Shown here: in pieces, positions 49,446 through 63,819 of the stretch
How positions within the stretch are numbered: position 1 is the stretch's first letter
Layout: each line of letters opens with the position of its first letter
Source of the DNA: Epiperipatus broadwayi
Lineage: Eukaryota; Onychophora; Udeonychophora; Euonychophora; Peripatidae
Length of the DNA stretch: 64,000 nt
Assembly: GCA_028023455.1 (NCBI GenBank)
Contig: JAQFVV010012507.1
Coordinates: 1,619,456-1,683,455 of the forward strand
Reading direction: 5' to 3'
The notes under the pieces: model-generated
Seen by the model: only the letters and a program-made list of their open reading frames with translations
Told to the model about the DNA's origin: nothing
Database searches by the model: none
Translations under genes and position numbers: made by a program

Positions 49446-49945
49446 NNNNNNNNNNNNNNNNNNNNNNNNNNNNNNNNNNNNNNNNNNNNNNNNNNNNNNN
49501 NNNNNNNNNNNNNNNNNNNNNNNNNNNNNNNNNNNNNNNNNNNNNNNNNNNNNNNNNNNNNNNNNNNNNNNNNNNNNNNNNNNNNNNNNNNNNNNNNNNN
49601 NNNNNNNNNNNNNNNNNNNNNNNNNNNNNNNNNNNNNNNNNNNNNNNNNNNNNNNNNNNNNNNNNNNNNNNNNNNNNNNNNNNNNNNNNNNNNNNNNNNN
49701 NNNNNNNNNNNNNNNNNNNNNNNNNNNNNNNNNNNNNNNNNNNNNNNNNNNNNNNNNNNNNNNNNNNNNNNNNNNNNNNNNNNNNNNNNNNNNNNNNNNN
49801 NNNNNNNNNNNNNNNNNNNNNNNNNNNNNNNNNNNNNNNNNNNNNNNNNNNNNNNNNNNNNNNNNNNNNNNNNNNNNNNNNNNNNNNNNNNNNNNNNNNN
49901 NNNNNNNNNNNNNNNNNNNNNNNNNNNNNNNNNNNNNNNNNNNNN
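49446..49945. other. Assembly gap of 500 N
   Basis: Exactly 500 N, which may be a placeholder size. The sequence after it (AATAAACAGTTC...) need not be directly adjacent in the genome. Confidence 0.98.
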
Positions 49946-52679
49946 AATAAACAGTTCTTTTTATGATTTATTATATAATATTTTTGATAATAAATAATAT
50001 GTGTTAAGTTTATTTTAACTTTCATTTGATAAAATAGAGTAAATCAGAAAGTGTGAAATAAGGCAAAAGTAAGATTGAATTAAGAAAAAAAGGAAAAATG
50101 TACGTGTGATAATGAATAGATCCTGTACAAACACAAAGATCCTTTTACACTTATTTGATTGCTATAGATGGCCAGCTTTGTTTTTGTTATCTGTATCTTA
50201 AAATTATTTTACAAAGGTGCTGATGTAGATGATAGCGATCAATTTTAAGTCAAACTTGTGAAGCTTTGATTTTTAAGTCAGATCTCCAGATGTTTTTAAG
50301 TGATATAAACGATTAACAATTTTTAAGCAGTCAGTCTAAAATTTTTAAAAAAAAGGGCAGTTAATCATAAATTTTTTTAAGAGTCAGTAATAAATTTCTT
50401 TAGAGGGTAGATCAGTTAAATTATTATTGTGTTTTACAGATAACTCAGTACGTCCTTCCTTGTTATAATTCTGGCAGAAATGTAGGCTAAATCTTTTTTT
50501 TGTAAAGAAATTGACAGCTTTAATTCTTTTTTTTTTTCTCACTCTTTGAAAGTTGAAAAAAAAGAGCAAATGAAATGTCTTGATTTATATAAAGCAATTT
50601 TCAAGTAATATTAAAGAATAGGAGAGAAATGGAACAAGATTGAATTTATTATAAGCTAGTAATAATTATAAAAATGATATTAACATATTTGGTTTTATAG
50701 AAAATGCATGCATTTTCAAACCATTTTCTGCTTCCTGTGATTATCCCCAGAAGAGTCAAAATCAATGATCTGTCTATTATGAAATATGTATCCAGTAACC
50801 TTGTAAATTATGGGTACACGAAGCCAACCGCAAGCTATATGGAATGCTTTGTTCTTAGTTCATGTCTTATTAAAAGCTCACTGCCTTTACAAACAATGGA
50901 GAAGGGGGAAATAGGAGGAAAAGAAAATTTAAAACAGCTATGTAGAACCAAGTTTGAAGCCATAAATCAAATTTTTGTTGATTTACACTCAATCATCTAA
51001 AATTATCTTAATAGACTATTTTTTAAAGAAGAGAAATAAGCAAATCCTGAATTTATATTAAGTGTTATAATGATAATTTTTTTCTTTTAGTAGGCAGAAA
51101 CCAATCAACAGTGAATAATAAGGAAAGTTGAAAAACTAGCAGTCAATTGATTCACATTATCTTAGTATCACAATACTTTCTTTTTTTTGTTTTGGTGGTA
51201 GAGCAAAGCAATTCTAAAAATTCAATTCAGGACATTAATAAGAAGTAAAAGTGACGAGGGTATTCATGAACTTTCTTCTTGGTTTATTCTTTTATTGTAA
51301 AAGTAAACCTTAACTTACTGGTCAAAGCAATTTTCTTTTTTGATACAGAAACATTAAAACATTTTGTCTAGTTATTTGCAATATCTCACAACATATTACA
51401 AACATAATTTAAATCTTAAACTTAGAATTTTCACATTATTTTTTATTATATTATATATTGTAATGTTGAAATGTTTTTTTTTAAATTGTTTATTCAGTTG
51501 TTAATGATAATGGGCGACCTATAGATATATGCATTTATAACGTTTTTTTATTTTTATTTTTATCTTGTTGCGTAATAAAGATTAATATATGTATTTTATT
51601 TTCTCTTAACTAAGGTTGCAAAAAGAAAAGAGATGTTTTTATATATGTAATTTTTGGAGTATAAATTTAAACATATATCATTAGCATTACCAGATAAATG
51701 AATATATAACTGTTTATCAAACACATCAAAGAATAGATTATATATGATGGTTTAAAATGGTAAATTAAAAAGTAAGGCATTACATTTGAATGGAAATGAA
51801 ATAACATGATTAAGTTACACCTGAAATTTATTTTATGATATAAATTGAGTAAGAAAAGTCTTAAATAAGCATTTATAGAATATGTATTTTTTCTAATGAC
51901 ATTGATTTAAGTCAGCTTATTTTGAATGTAAGAAAAAGTGACAAACTTCTATATATTAAGTTTATTTGCTTATACTTATATAAAATTTTATATTAATTTT
52001 TTGTATTAAATTAATATGGGTAATAAACTCATTTGTTAAAATTGTCGATTTGACTTAAAAGAAGGAAAGAAAGAGTAGTAGTGTTAATAAAATATAATTA
52101 TATATGTGGTGGTTCGAGTAATTATTAAAATATTGTGTTTTTTTTTTGTCTTAATTCTATCATTTGCAATTCAGCATCATTGCTCGCAGTTATTAAATAT
52201 TACTATTCGTATATATTGAGCAATAACACAAATATTAAGCGTCCGCAAATAATAGATTAAACTAGAATGTTGATATTTGAGTATTTAAGGATTATGCTTG
52301 AGAATAACCAAATTTTGATAATTATAATTCAACATAGAAAGTAAAATTATACCCCGTGTCCATGAATTTAGATCATCCTCATCAGAATGGATATCATGTT
52401 ATTGGTTAAAAATGTTTCAAATAATGCTATATAAAAGTTATGATCGCCATCAATCATCATTAATAAATTATAATCATTAAATTTAACATTTTAGCGTAAT
52501 GAATATGTTTTAGTATATAGGGGTTTATAGAAAATTGAATATTATGCAAAGGTATTCATGATGATTAATCATCATATGGTATTATTAAAATCAGTAGAAA
52601 TATCTATGATAATTTTAATAGAAATATATCGTTATAAAGATGAATTTATTGTTGTGGTGTATTTGATAAATATGGCTGG
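49946..52679. other. No supported gene; one 98-codon open frame
   Basis: The frame at 50704-51000 (+) starts with MHAFSNHFLLP and ends VDLHSII. It is preceded by TTTGGTTTTATAG, which resembles a splice acceptor. It has a mixed composition, unlike the K/N/I-rich shadows around it, but no family I recognise. About one such frame is expected by chance in a window this size and this AT-rich. The rest of the stretch shows nothing. Confidence 0.2.
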
Positions 52680-52815
52680 TATCATCATCATTATTATAAT
52701 CATCGTTATGATATCACTATTATAATCATTATTATGACATCACTATTATAATCATTATTATGATATCACTATTATTATCACTATTATGATATTATTATCA
52801 TCATCATCATTATTA
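52680..52815. repeat. Minisatellite of about 30-bp units
   Basis: Three to four imperfect units around TATCACTATTATAATCATT and ATTATGA, ending in (ATC)n at about 52796-52812. Confidence 0.8.
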
Positions 52816-54282
52816 CCTTTATTGTGATAAATAATCTAGTTAAATGGCCATCAATATCAATAATGGTCTTCACATGCTTGTTTGGAAGCCATTCATAGGA
52901 TTATACATGTCTGTTCATCAATATATGCTAATGAGCTAGCAGTATCTATGAGAATCTTTGATCTATGGTATAAACTTCTGGTAATATTGGGATCATGCAT
53001 GTTTATCAATATGAATAAATGTAAGAATGTCATTTTTGTTCAATGGTCATCAAGTCATGTGTGTCAATATGTACTAGAATGGGTTTGAACTCAATTGCAT
53101 ATCTGTAATCGATACTTATAGATTGAAAACAAATCTGAGTAGCTCATGGAAAAACATACATGTACTTAGCTAAACTGAATAAAGTGATATCATCCCTTTC
53201 CAACTTCATAATATTAGTTTTATAAAATATATTTTTTATAAGTTGTCATGAATAGCACCAGTGTGTGCATGTGACCATGAATGGTCTTATATATTTGAAA
53301 GAAGGATGAAGGATTCTTTGTTAGAAGAATCTGAAGTATTGGGGGAACAGCATAAGCCCACTCAGAGGATCTCCTGATGAGTACTTTTATTGGTTACTAT
53401 GTTTAATATTATTTTTATTAGATGACAATGTCCAGTATGTTTTACTGTTTAAATGACTGCCCCAATATATAAATAAATACCAAGAATCTTTAATGCTGAT
53501 ATTTTCTTTGTCTATGCTATGATGAATTGAAATAGCTACAAATTATAATTACAAATACATATCTTTTATATTAATTTAATAATTACAAATACATATTTAT
53601 ATTAATTGATAAATATTGTTACAAATGGCAATTGATTTATTTAAATTGTTACAATATATATATATATATAGCCATTCCATAATTCACTTCAAGATCAACT
53701 ATCTTTAATGTAAAAGAATGTTTTCATGAGATTAAATCTAAGGCCATCAAATCATAGTGTTAAAAAATGAGATTCTGTCTCAGTCTTGTATAAAAAGTTA
53801 TGAGTTTATAGCTCATATCCCATGGAAACTGATAAATTAATTTCACTGAATTACAAAGCAATGTTAAGTGACTTATAAACATCAGAGCTACAATAATAAA
53901 TAGATTTGTTATATCTTCATCATTTGTTCAACATTTGCAATTACTTTTAATTTATAGCTGTTAAAAGAGTGATTTATTTCTTTTAAGTTATATTTAATTT
54001 AAAATGTATATATATAAATTAAAAAGCAGTATTTATTTAGTGGAACAGACATACTTTCATTTTTTCGCACTGAAATAACACAAAATCCTCTAATAATTTA
54101 CCACTATTCATATTAGTGCTTAAATGACATTTAATTTGTGATAGATAGATATAATATTAACAAATACTAAAAATATATAATATTTTAAATAGTGATAAGT
54201 AAAACAGAATTAATAAATAAAGTCAATTAATTTGGTGTGAGAAAAATACAAAAGAAAAAGGAAGGAAACATTATATATATAT
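52816..54282. other. AT-rich stretch, no supported gene
   Basis: The 68-codon frame at 52882-53088 has no recognisable domain. AT dinucleotide runs at about 53656-53670 and just before element X at 54271. Confidence 0.4.
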
Positions 54283-56431
54283 TGTAACGAGCACAGACGA
54301 TGTTACATTATTTTTTTATTTATTATTAAACATTAAAATAAAAAGTTCGCATTAAAAATTTTTTTTTTAAGACAGAAAAATTGAAAATAAATTCTACCTT
54401 AAACTTATATATATATATATAAATCACACAGATGAGAAAAATTCTTAAAATAAAACTTTATTAAAGAAAAAGTATTTTAAAACTAAATTTTAAAAAGATT
54501 TGGAGATAAAATTATATCTTTAAATTTATCTTTAAATATATCTTTGGATTTGGAAAACAGGTTAATTAATGTTATGGAAATGATTATTTTAATTAGTCCA
54601 AGTGAACAAGCCCTTGGGCATTTAAATGTATAAACAACGGTCAGGTAGGAAAACAATAGAAACTTTTAGCAAATAAAAATAAATCCCTATGGAATTGGAC
54701 CTCAGCGAAAAGACCACCATCATCGATGATGTAATGTTGAGTCAATCCTTAAGATTAATATAAAAGGAAAAGTTGGAAATTATTATGAATTATTAAGAGA
54801 GGACTGAGATGTGTTAAGTCGGAGAGTTGGAGGTGAAGGGATTGAAAGACGCACTTGCAATTCCTTCAATTGTTATAAAAATGGAAAAATGAAACATCGT
54901 TTTTCTTATACTGAGAACAACAGGATCGACGGGGGATTTAATATGGATTCCAAACGGCATGCAATAAATAAAGAGGAACGTTGAAAAAAAATCGTAAGAT
55001 CTTTAAAAACATTTTTGAAACACTAAGAACTTTAAAATATAAACTTTCTCAGTCTTTAATTTATAAGAAATAGAATCCTATCTGACCAACGTTATTTATT
55101 AATTAGTTATAATTTTATTTAATGTATTTCTTTTGTAAAATCATTTCCATTTAGTTTTTTTTTGTTCTTTAAGTTTATTATGATTTCTGTTTTCCGATAA
55201 ATTAAAATATTCCAATGTTAAACTTAAGTCGGGCATGAATGGCTGTATAGATTTGTAAAGTTATATTAGGGGAGGGTAATCTTAGGTTATTTGTTTCGTA
55301 GTTAAATTGGGTCAATGGATTGGATATATTGGTGTAGTTAGTAGATGTAATGCAAGATTCACTATGGGCAGAATCGTTTGTATATGCCGCACTCACCCGT
55401 TTGCCTACGGAAGGAATTATAAGTCGGAGACCACAGTTCCTTTCTATGGAGTTTTTTTTTATTGCTCTTCTTGTCAGATAGATGTGACGAGAGGCAATTT
55501 CTTCTCTTAACTTTTTGTGCTGCCATATTTCGTATTACATTGAATACATCGATATATCAGATGAATTGACGTTAGTTCGACTGCGAACTTTTGGCCTAAG
55601 GTTAAATAAGGATAGAATATTTTCTTTTCAAATGCAAATCTATGTAGTCTATTCTTACTCGACACTAAATAAAAATGCATTAAATTTAAGTTGTTTATAG
55701 ACGCTTGCATGGATTGGTTATCGGTTAATTATGTTTTGGGTATTCATATTTGATCAAAATATATAGACATTCAATAAATAATGATACCTTGCAGTGAGTA
55801 TCTAAAATGTATTTATTCAGATGTCTTTTAAGTTATTGGTGTCAATGCAAGCATCTTATATGTGAATGCTAATGGGTTACTTATAAATTTCTCTCTGCAA
55901 TTGACGGTATCAATGACTTTATATTTTGATCGTTTATGTTTATTTTGAAATGTCTTTAATCGTGAAATCTATGTAACCGATCTATACTCAACATGTTTTA
56001 AAACAAACTTTTTTAAATCCATTTGTGCGAACTAATAATAGTATAAAATTTAAAATGTAAATTAAAAATCTAAAATAAAAGTTAAAAATAAAGTTAAATG
56101 TTAAAGTAAACATATTAAAATAAAGATGTTAAATGTTATATATATATATATATGTGCGTAAATAAATGTTTTAATGTTAATTATTGGCAGTGGCTTATTT
56201 TATTCTTCTTTTAAATTATTCTTAGATAAGAATTTATTATAAATATAAATCTCTGCTATTCCAATGAGCTAGTGACTTGGGCTAACGACCGGAATCAAAA
56301 TTTAAAAAAAAAAAAAATTTTTTTTTTTTGACTTACGTATCTGCCTACTTTATAAATTTTTCTAGGTTCAAATGCCTAGATGGCGCCCTATACTGCAGAT
56401 CACGTTAAGCCAATTTCTCCGGATCGTTACA
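54283..56431 (-). mobile_element. Element X, complete copy 2
   Basis: It runs from TGTAACGAGCACAGACG to CGGATCGTTACA, 2149 bp, with ATAT on each side (54279-54282, 56432-56435) inside an AT run. The outer 8 bases are perfect inverted repeats (TGTAACGA / TCGTTACA), and the first 25 bp are themselves nearly palindromic. It aligns along its whole length to 5189-7404 in reverse. Open frames of about 67 codons near 55307-55710 are not shared as a clean frame with copy 1, arguing against a conserved protein. Solo LTR is my preferred reading; direction of transcription is unknown. Confidence 0.8.
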
Positions 56432-56439
56432 ATATATAT

Positions 56440-57180
56440 ATATACAATTATTTTGTTGTAATTAATGTAATTGGTTTTATATATCATCCTTCTATTAGGT
56501 TTTTTAATGTAGTTTAAAGATTTTATATTTTTTACACAATCCATTTTATGTCCATATTTTAAATAATGAATATATAAGGCATATATATATATATCATCTC
56601 TTCTATTAATTGCATTATTATGTTCTTTTGCTCTTTCATCTAATTATTTCCCTATAGGTTCATAACAAACCACACTATAATTTCCACAAGTAATTTTGTA
56701 TACTATTCATTTTTCTATTTCATAACATCTCTTATTTTATAATTATATATTAATTTGTCAAGATTTTTACTATTTAACCATCCTATGTTAATGCTTTTAT
56801 TTATATAATTTTTATTTTTTTTAGTAATATATGATAAATTTTAGGGAAGTATGAAAGTTTTATCCATTTTTTATTATTCTTAGAGCGGCTATTATTATTT
56901 ACAATACAATTATTATTAATATTTAAAATAGATGATTTATAATTAAAAAGTATATTTTCAATACTTTTAGACTTAAATCTATAAATAGTGTATAATGTAA
57001 TAAATTGTAAAGTAGCTATATTTTTATCTGTAATATATCTATCATTTTTATGTTTAAAATTTTCCATAACTACTATTTTTTGTATCTATGCTTGTTGTGA
57101 ATCTATAGAAATTATCTTTCTTAATTTATCTTCCTTAATGAAATATTTAAATATAATTTTGGTATAATTATCTACATTAC
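56440..57180 (-). pseudogene. Penelope-like element PLE3, GIY-YIG end
   Basis: The minus strand reads WIKLSYFPKIYHILLKKI (within the frame 56801-57067), the linker before the nuclease. After frameshifts it gives YKITCGNYSVVCYEPIGK, LDERAKEHNNAINRRDD at about 56600-56680, and YLKYGHKMDC near 56550. The pattern YKI-C...Y-G-R-LDER-KEH is a GIY-YIG core like that of PLE1 and PLE2 but distinct in sequence, so a third lineage. Element X copy 2 lies directly beyond its 3' end. Confidence 0.65.
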
Positions 57181-59709
57181 TCTATATCTCAAAACTTTAT
57201 TTTAACACGAAATTTGATTTTTGTAAATTTTATATTATGTATATTATACCGTTTATTTATATATGGTACAGATATATTGGCATTTGGTAAAAGCTAAAAA
57301 AAAAAAGAAAGTAAATTTAGATTTTTTTTTTTGAGTATAATTTATTTTTTTTTAAAAAAAAAACGTACAATGAAAGTTAAATTGTTCTTTCGTATTTTTT
57401 TTATGTAATTAGAAATAAAAGTTAAAATTGGAGAGAACAAAAGACACGCAGATTACTAATCCTGATAAAGTAAAAGAATTCAAAAAGTAACAAGATAAGC
57501 TAAAAGAAAAATATTTTAGCTAATTAAAGATGGCAGAATTATGCTAAAAAAATAAAGTCTTTGTAACTGAAAAATGAGTAAAGACTGTACAAGATTATGA
57601 ACCAAAAATGCCATGATAATAGAATGTGCAGAAGTCTGAAAACTGGGCCTCTAGTATGAAAAGGCAGAGACCGGTTTGGAGAACATCTTGTTTGTCTGTT
57701 TTTTCCTTTGGCTGGTTTTGGATTATTCAATCCAAGACCACTTCACGATGAAATAATCCTTCATGCGGGAGTAGACTGGAGCTTTAGCTGACATCGTTAC
57801 GGAAAATGGACAACAGAAAAGCTTCTGCGACTAGCCTTCAGAATGGACTACAAGATCAACTTATTAAACAATGGTCGAGCTCATTCTAACCCAAAAAACT
57901 ATGCATAGTTATCTACTATCTTCTCGCTAAATTTACCAGTAAGCTATGACTTTTTATTATTCCCGATTGTGACTAAATTGTCGACAAACCATCTTAAAAA
58001 TATATGTATAATAGGATCCCGATATGGACTTTAATTTTAGTGATCAAGAGACTCTTATTTAATCAAGAACTTAATTTATTTTGTTTAACTGTTATTTATT
58101 TTATTAATTGCTTCATGTTTGGATTAGTGTGTGTTCTCTCCAGTTTATTTAATTCACAATTTAACTTAAACAGATTTTTAATCTGTTAGAATAAAAATAT
58201 TTCTAATAGCAATTTTCATTTGTACATTATTAATAATATTTATTAGTGTTTATTATTAAATTTATTAGTAGTTTAATAAGATTTAAAAAACATAATTTAC
58301 CTTTGCCAATATGTTTTGAATAAGCTCCAGGAATAATAATCTCAAAAAAATAATTTTCCTTACGGTATGATGTAATACCGATTCGTTTAAAAAAAACATT
58401 TTTTCTTTTTAATTTGCGATACGTTAGTTGACAGATTTCAGCGGGTTCTTTTTTACAGAATCCTGGTGCCCAGATTAAATAAATTAAAAGCTGATTTCAT
58501 TGTTGTGTAATTCGCAACAATTACTAGGCCGAGTTAATCAGGAAATATAGTTATGTTTTTAGAAATAGAAATACAACTTTCTTCTTTTTGGCATAACTTG
58601 ATCAACTTGAGCACAGTTTATATTGCGTGTTGAGGCCTAGCAAGATGGAAAACGTTATAATAATATTATTAAATTCTTAATAAATATTATTTATAGCTCT
58701 TGGTTATCAATTGTTAAAGTATCATAAACATATCTAGAATAATGTGTTATATCTTGATTTATTTTTCTTTTTTTAACTACTTAAATTTCCAATTCATTAA
58801 TAAATGTAAATTATAATAATTTAATTTTATCATATATTTATATACATTTTAAATATTATGTTAAGCATTTAATCATACAATTTTATTAAGAAATATTTTC
58901 TAATTAATGTTTTCCTTTTGATTTCTTATGGTAAAGTTTATATCTTTTCATTTAGATAAAAGTTCACACCTAGTTTATTTTTTTGTTAGAAATCTACTTT
59001 AAAAGCTATTAATTAAGGTTGTCAATTGCTATTTTCTAGCAAAAAAGATGAAATTATTAATTGTTTTTTGAACTTTTAAAAAAAGACATAATAGGAATTT
59101 AGTATTTATCACTTAAGACTTATAATTTTACTAATATAAACAAATAATACTAATGCAATTAACATAATGCAAATATATTTTATTATACCCAACATACATA
59201 TGTAGTTGACATCTTCAATTTTCTAAGTCTTCTTTAGAGCTCAATGCATGAAAATATTATCCTAACAAAATTTTAAACATGCAAAACAATTTTTTTTTTT
59301 TTATGTATTAAAAACTATAAAAAATAATTTAAATAATTTAATTTAGATGTGATTTTTGAAATTAATTTATATTAATACTAAGTGTACCCAACACAATATG
59401 TAAGTTGTTCCCAAGGTTTATATATTTATATATTAATAAATGAAATAGTAATACGTGAGTAATCAACAGCAGTATCACAAAAAATATATCTTTTTATGAT
59501 CAGTTATATGTCTGAATTTGATCAAAATTCAGAAATATAGTTTAAATATATTTATCATATGGTAAACTAATTTTTAAAAATGACTGAAATTTTAACATCT
59601 TTATATTTTATTCATGTTCCATTTGCAAGTAAGAAATTAAATACATGGAAAAAATGACTTTTAATTAATTTAAAATATATTTACAAATTAAATTTTAACT
59701 TCACTTTAC
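57181..59709. other. No supported gene; two less AT-rich islands
   Basis: 57530-57950 (AACTGGGCCTCTAGTATG, GACCACTTCACGATG) and 58380-58640 (GATTTCAGCGGGTTC, GGTGCCCAGATTAA) are less AT-rich than their surroundings. They contain no long frame or known motif. They could be unique host sequence or unrecognised repeats. Confidence 0.3.
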
Positions 59710-61780
59710 CAAAACCTATAATTCGCTCCATTTCTGTAGTTTATAAGCAGGCACATATATGCAATGTGATATGATGCACTGTGACTTCCTTATTTGGATT
59801 CAGGAATCTCTCGCAACTATGCCCAGAGTAACCTATTAGCCACTTTACCTTCCTTTCCCATTCCTCACCCCAAATTTTTTCTATATTCTTTTCTGTGCTG
59901 CGCCAGCCCATATCCACAACATAATGTTTGTCAACTCCATGGCCTTTATATCTAAATCCCTCTTATTTTTTCCCACACCCAGTATAAAAACAAGAATTCA
60001 CTTTCTGTAAAATCACTTTGTTTATATTTATTCTGCCACAACTTCATTATTTGTACTTTGCATTCAATAAATAGATGCCTAATAGTTTCTGTGACTTCCT
60101 TACCCAAGTTGCAGACTAAATTACCCACATTTTTCCATTTATGTGTATATTCGCTTGTTGCTAAAGAACCCGTTTGATCCTTAAACAGCTATTTTCCTTG
60201 CTATTAACATAAATTAACTCACATCCAATATTTTGTTTACTTCTATAAATATTTAATCTCTTTTTACTCTTCATACTAGTTCTTCATCTTTTCAACGTCC
60301 TTTTCTTTATTAATGCATCTATTCTTCTATCCCATTGCTTGCTACTTTAACACTCAACAATTCTCGTAACACAATCATCCTACCTTTGATATAAATATAT
60401 TGACATAAATTCTTTCTAAAAATCTTCTACATATTGTACTACCTTTCTCATCCATCTTGTTGCCTGCCTTTTACTCATAACTCAATTAAATGCAATTTTG
60501 GCTATTCTCTTATTATCCATAAATTGCAATCTACTGAACATTTTTCTTTTTCTTTTTGCATCTCTCATTTAAAATCTTGATCATCCCATTTCTTCTTGAA
60601 TTGCCTCTTGCTATCCACACATCTGCATCTAATTCATGTCTTTCCACTTTTCTGTACTTTTTCTAAGCAATCCAACACCTGTTTACTAACACATAATGCA
60701 TCATTACCATATGTTAACCCTGCATCGCCACTTCCTTCCATACAATTCTAGTTACATCATATTTATTATATGAAAACACTGTTAATTTTCTTATTAATTC
60801 CTTTCTTTTATTTGCTTCATTTATCAGTTTTTTCTTCCATTCATCCAAGCAATTTCTCTGATTACTTAAGACAATTTCCAAAATAGTTATACCTATTTAC
60901 CACACTTAACTTTACATATCCCAATAAAAAATCTTTCTATTCTCTTTCACCAGTATTAATCATCATTATTTTTGATTTTTCTTCACTAAATTTAATCCCC
61001 ATCTCTTTACCCACCTTTGTGCATATCTTTAGCATTACTTCCATATCTTCCCTATTTTCTGTGCACAAAAAGACCTCATTTGCAAATTAAAGACTCGATA
61101 ATGTATATACTCCCTTACTACCTATCAGTTGTATTTCTATCCCTCTTCCCATTCTTTCTATTGCTCTCTCCATTTTTCTCAAATACAATAAAAACAAAAT
61201 AGGTGACATAGGATATTCTTGCCTTAGTCCCACCCCATTTTTAACTTTAACTGCTTCTATATTTCCTAATTGATATGTATAGTAATTATTTTCATACAAT
61301 CTCTTAATATGATCCACCAAAGCTTCATTCACTCCCAAATTTAGTAAACTTACCCATAATCTATTTCTCTTTATTCTATCATATGCCTTCCCTGTATCTA
61401 TAAAAACCATATGTAACTGTCTACCTGTATTTCTACTCATATCTATAAGTTGTGTAACTACAAATAAACTATCTCCTATACACATAACCAATGGAAAACC
61501 TCCTTGCATTTCTTCCACTTTATTTTCTTCATCCATTTTGCATATCTTCCAGCTACCATATATGCAAAAACTTTATATAACACTAAATATTACCACAATT
61601 AGTCTATAATTTTTTAATTTTTTATAATCCTTACCATTTTCTTTAAATAGTAACCTTACTCTTGTATTACTCAAACTATCTGGAAAATCTCTCTTTTGTG
61701 CCATTTTATTAAACAGGATATGTAATCTTTTAATCAGTACTGCCCTTTTTTTGCATTTTTATAAATCAGTTGAGAATGGT
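59710..61780 (-). pseudogene. LINE family C, reverse transcriptase and C-terminal region
   Basis: The 149-codon frame 61087-61536 reads, in order, MDEENKVEEMQGGF, VFIDTGKAYDRI (motif A), GVNEALVDHIKRLYENN, and VGLRQEYPMSPILFLLYL (motif B, with the usual G-C changed to E-Y). Downstream the frame shifts, and motif C is eroded to FANEV near 61070. CTENREDMEVMLKIC follows at about 61020-61065. Near the 3' end CNLGKEVTETIRHLFIECK (about 60050-60110) is a zinc-binding-like C-terminal motif. The readable central stretch suggests a copy younger than LINE B, but still inactive. No endonuclease is seen. Confidence 0.8.
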
Positions 61781-61838
61781 TACAATTTCATTGTATATTG
61801 CAAATTATCAATGTTTTTAAAACAATTAAGTACCATAA

Positions 61839-61941
61839 GTCAAGCATTGGTGGGCGAGAGGTCAGCGACGGCTGCTTTACAAGCAGTTGTCCCGGGTTAG
61901 TGGGTTTGCTTCCCGGCTGATGCTATGACACATAAAAAAAA
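61839..61941 (+). mobile_element. tRNA-derived SINE, best-preserved copy
   Basis: Flanked by a 15-bp duplication with one mismatch, AATTAAGTACCATAA / AATTAAGTACTATAA (61824-61838, 61942-61956). GGTGGGCGAGAGGTCAGCG, GCTGCTTTACAAGCAGTTG, the B-box-like GTGGGTTTGCTTCCCGG, and GATGCTATGACACAT with a poly(A) tail. Confidence 0.88.
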
Positions 61942-61981
61942 AATTAAGTACTATAAAACAAAAATCTATTACTTAGTAAAT

Positions 61982-61996
61982 CCCCCCCCCCCCCCC
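61982..61996. repeat. Poly(C) run
   Basis: Fifteen C in an AT-rich region, followed by GCC and an A/G-rich stretch. Its length may be unreliable in the assembly. Confidence 0.9.
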
Positions 61997-63819
61997 GCCA
62001 AAGAAGAAGAAAAAAAATCATGTAAGATTCATATAGATTGGTACAATATTTGTTGGTTTACAAGATGACAAACAATCTTCACATTTAATCTGGAATCATA
62101 CTATATGTCTACAACCCCTTTTTTAATTTTATTTAATTTTAAAATTAACCAACTTGAAATGCTTCATGCAACTTTTATCTTTATAGCATTTATATATTAT
62201 TTTTGAAAAATATTGCTTTTATAATATTACTATCTCTATTATTAACTAAATTCTAAATATTTACTGAAGAGTAATTTTTCATTTAAAAGTTTGTGTGTTT
62301 AGATTTACAATTCTTATTTAAATATTGTTATTGTCTAAGATTAAGTTGAAAAATAAAAATACTGAAATCAGTTATAACTTGTGTTAAAAGAATCATGTTT
62401 ATGTGTGTTTAAAATTGTGATTTTATTTGCAAATTAAAAATGTTATTGAAGGTCTAATAAATTTATACTAGAAATTATAAAGTCTAATTCAGTTTGACCC
62501 ATTTAGCAATTATGTATCTTCTACTATTACTTTAATCATTAGCATTTTAAAGCCTGTAGGGAAATAGTCAGCATTCTTTATTTAGTAGATATAATTTAAT
62601 TTCTATTAGTTCATTGGCCATTGCTCTGGTTTCAAAATTACTTTGACCATTGTTAATTAAGAATATTTGCCAGATTGATATTTATTAATTTTTCCTTATT
62701 CAATTTATTGTTTTCATAATAGAAATTTATTAATTTCAATTCATTTTTAATTACATTCGTTTTCATGTATGTTCATTACTTTTTTGCAATATATATTTTT
62801 ATTGCCTTTGACCTGGAGTTCAACATATTTAATTATTTATATTTATATTAAAAATGCGCATTAATTAATTACTTTAAAATGTAAATTTATTTTAATTTAA
62901 CTTTTTAACAATACAATCTTATTATTACAAATAGTTTAATATTTTTTGAATTTAAAAAAAAAAGTAATTTGATTATAATCATTTCAACTTTCTATCTATA
63001 TATCATTTAGTAACTATTTATGAATAAGCATATGAATTTTAACTCCAAAAAAAGATGAAAAATAAAGATAGAAAGACAAGAACAATAAAATTAAAGAATA
63101 ATTTTATGATGACTACGTAAACCAAATCACTAATGTGTTAGATTATATTACAGAGTAGTTCTTCAGTCTCTTTATTTATCTAGATGTAATGCTAACTTTT
63201 AACTCCTTTTAAATAATGAATTTTACTATTTAAAAACTTAACATCTTGCATAATTTTAGCTCTTCATTGTATTCTATCTCCAGCCATATTTTCTTAAATG
63301 AAAACAGTTAATATAGATTTAATTTAGAATGTCTTTAAGATAATCTTTGTATTATGAATGGCATTATCGGTCTCACGAAAACTGCTCAGGTTTACTATAA
63401 TTTTTTTTTTAGGGAATCTGGTATCATATAATATGAAGATATATCTATAATAACTTGACTATTAGCAAGAAAAAAAAAGTGTTCATATTGGTTGGTCTTA
63501 TGATATTTCTATCATATTTTTAAAATTTTATGAAACATCCATTAATTAAATTTTTTCATCACCAGGTGTCCATGTCATACTTAACATATCTACATATATT
63601 GCATTGAAATTCTCTATCCTAAGGCAAGCTGGGTTAACTATATAATAGGATATTAAATGATAGCATTTCATCATCTTCTGTAGTAGTTTATGTTGGCTTG
63701 ACCCTTTTGTTTAATTTATTTTAGCATTTCAAATTAATGAACCTCATATTAGTAAAATGCAAAATTCATACATAATACATTATGTTGTTTTAGTTGCAAT
63801 AGTTTTATCACACTTGTGA
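61997..63819. other. AT-rich stretch, no supported gene
   Basis: No motif, frame or repeat relationship that I can support. Confidence 0.4.

Noticed and set aside
52680-52815. CRISPR-like array
   Set aside because: The units are contiguous imperfect AT-rich repeats with no unique spacers, in a eukaryotic genome.
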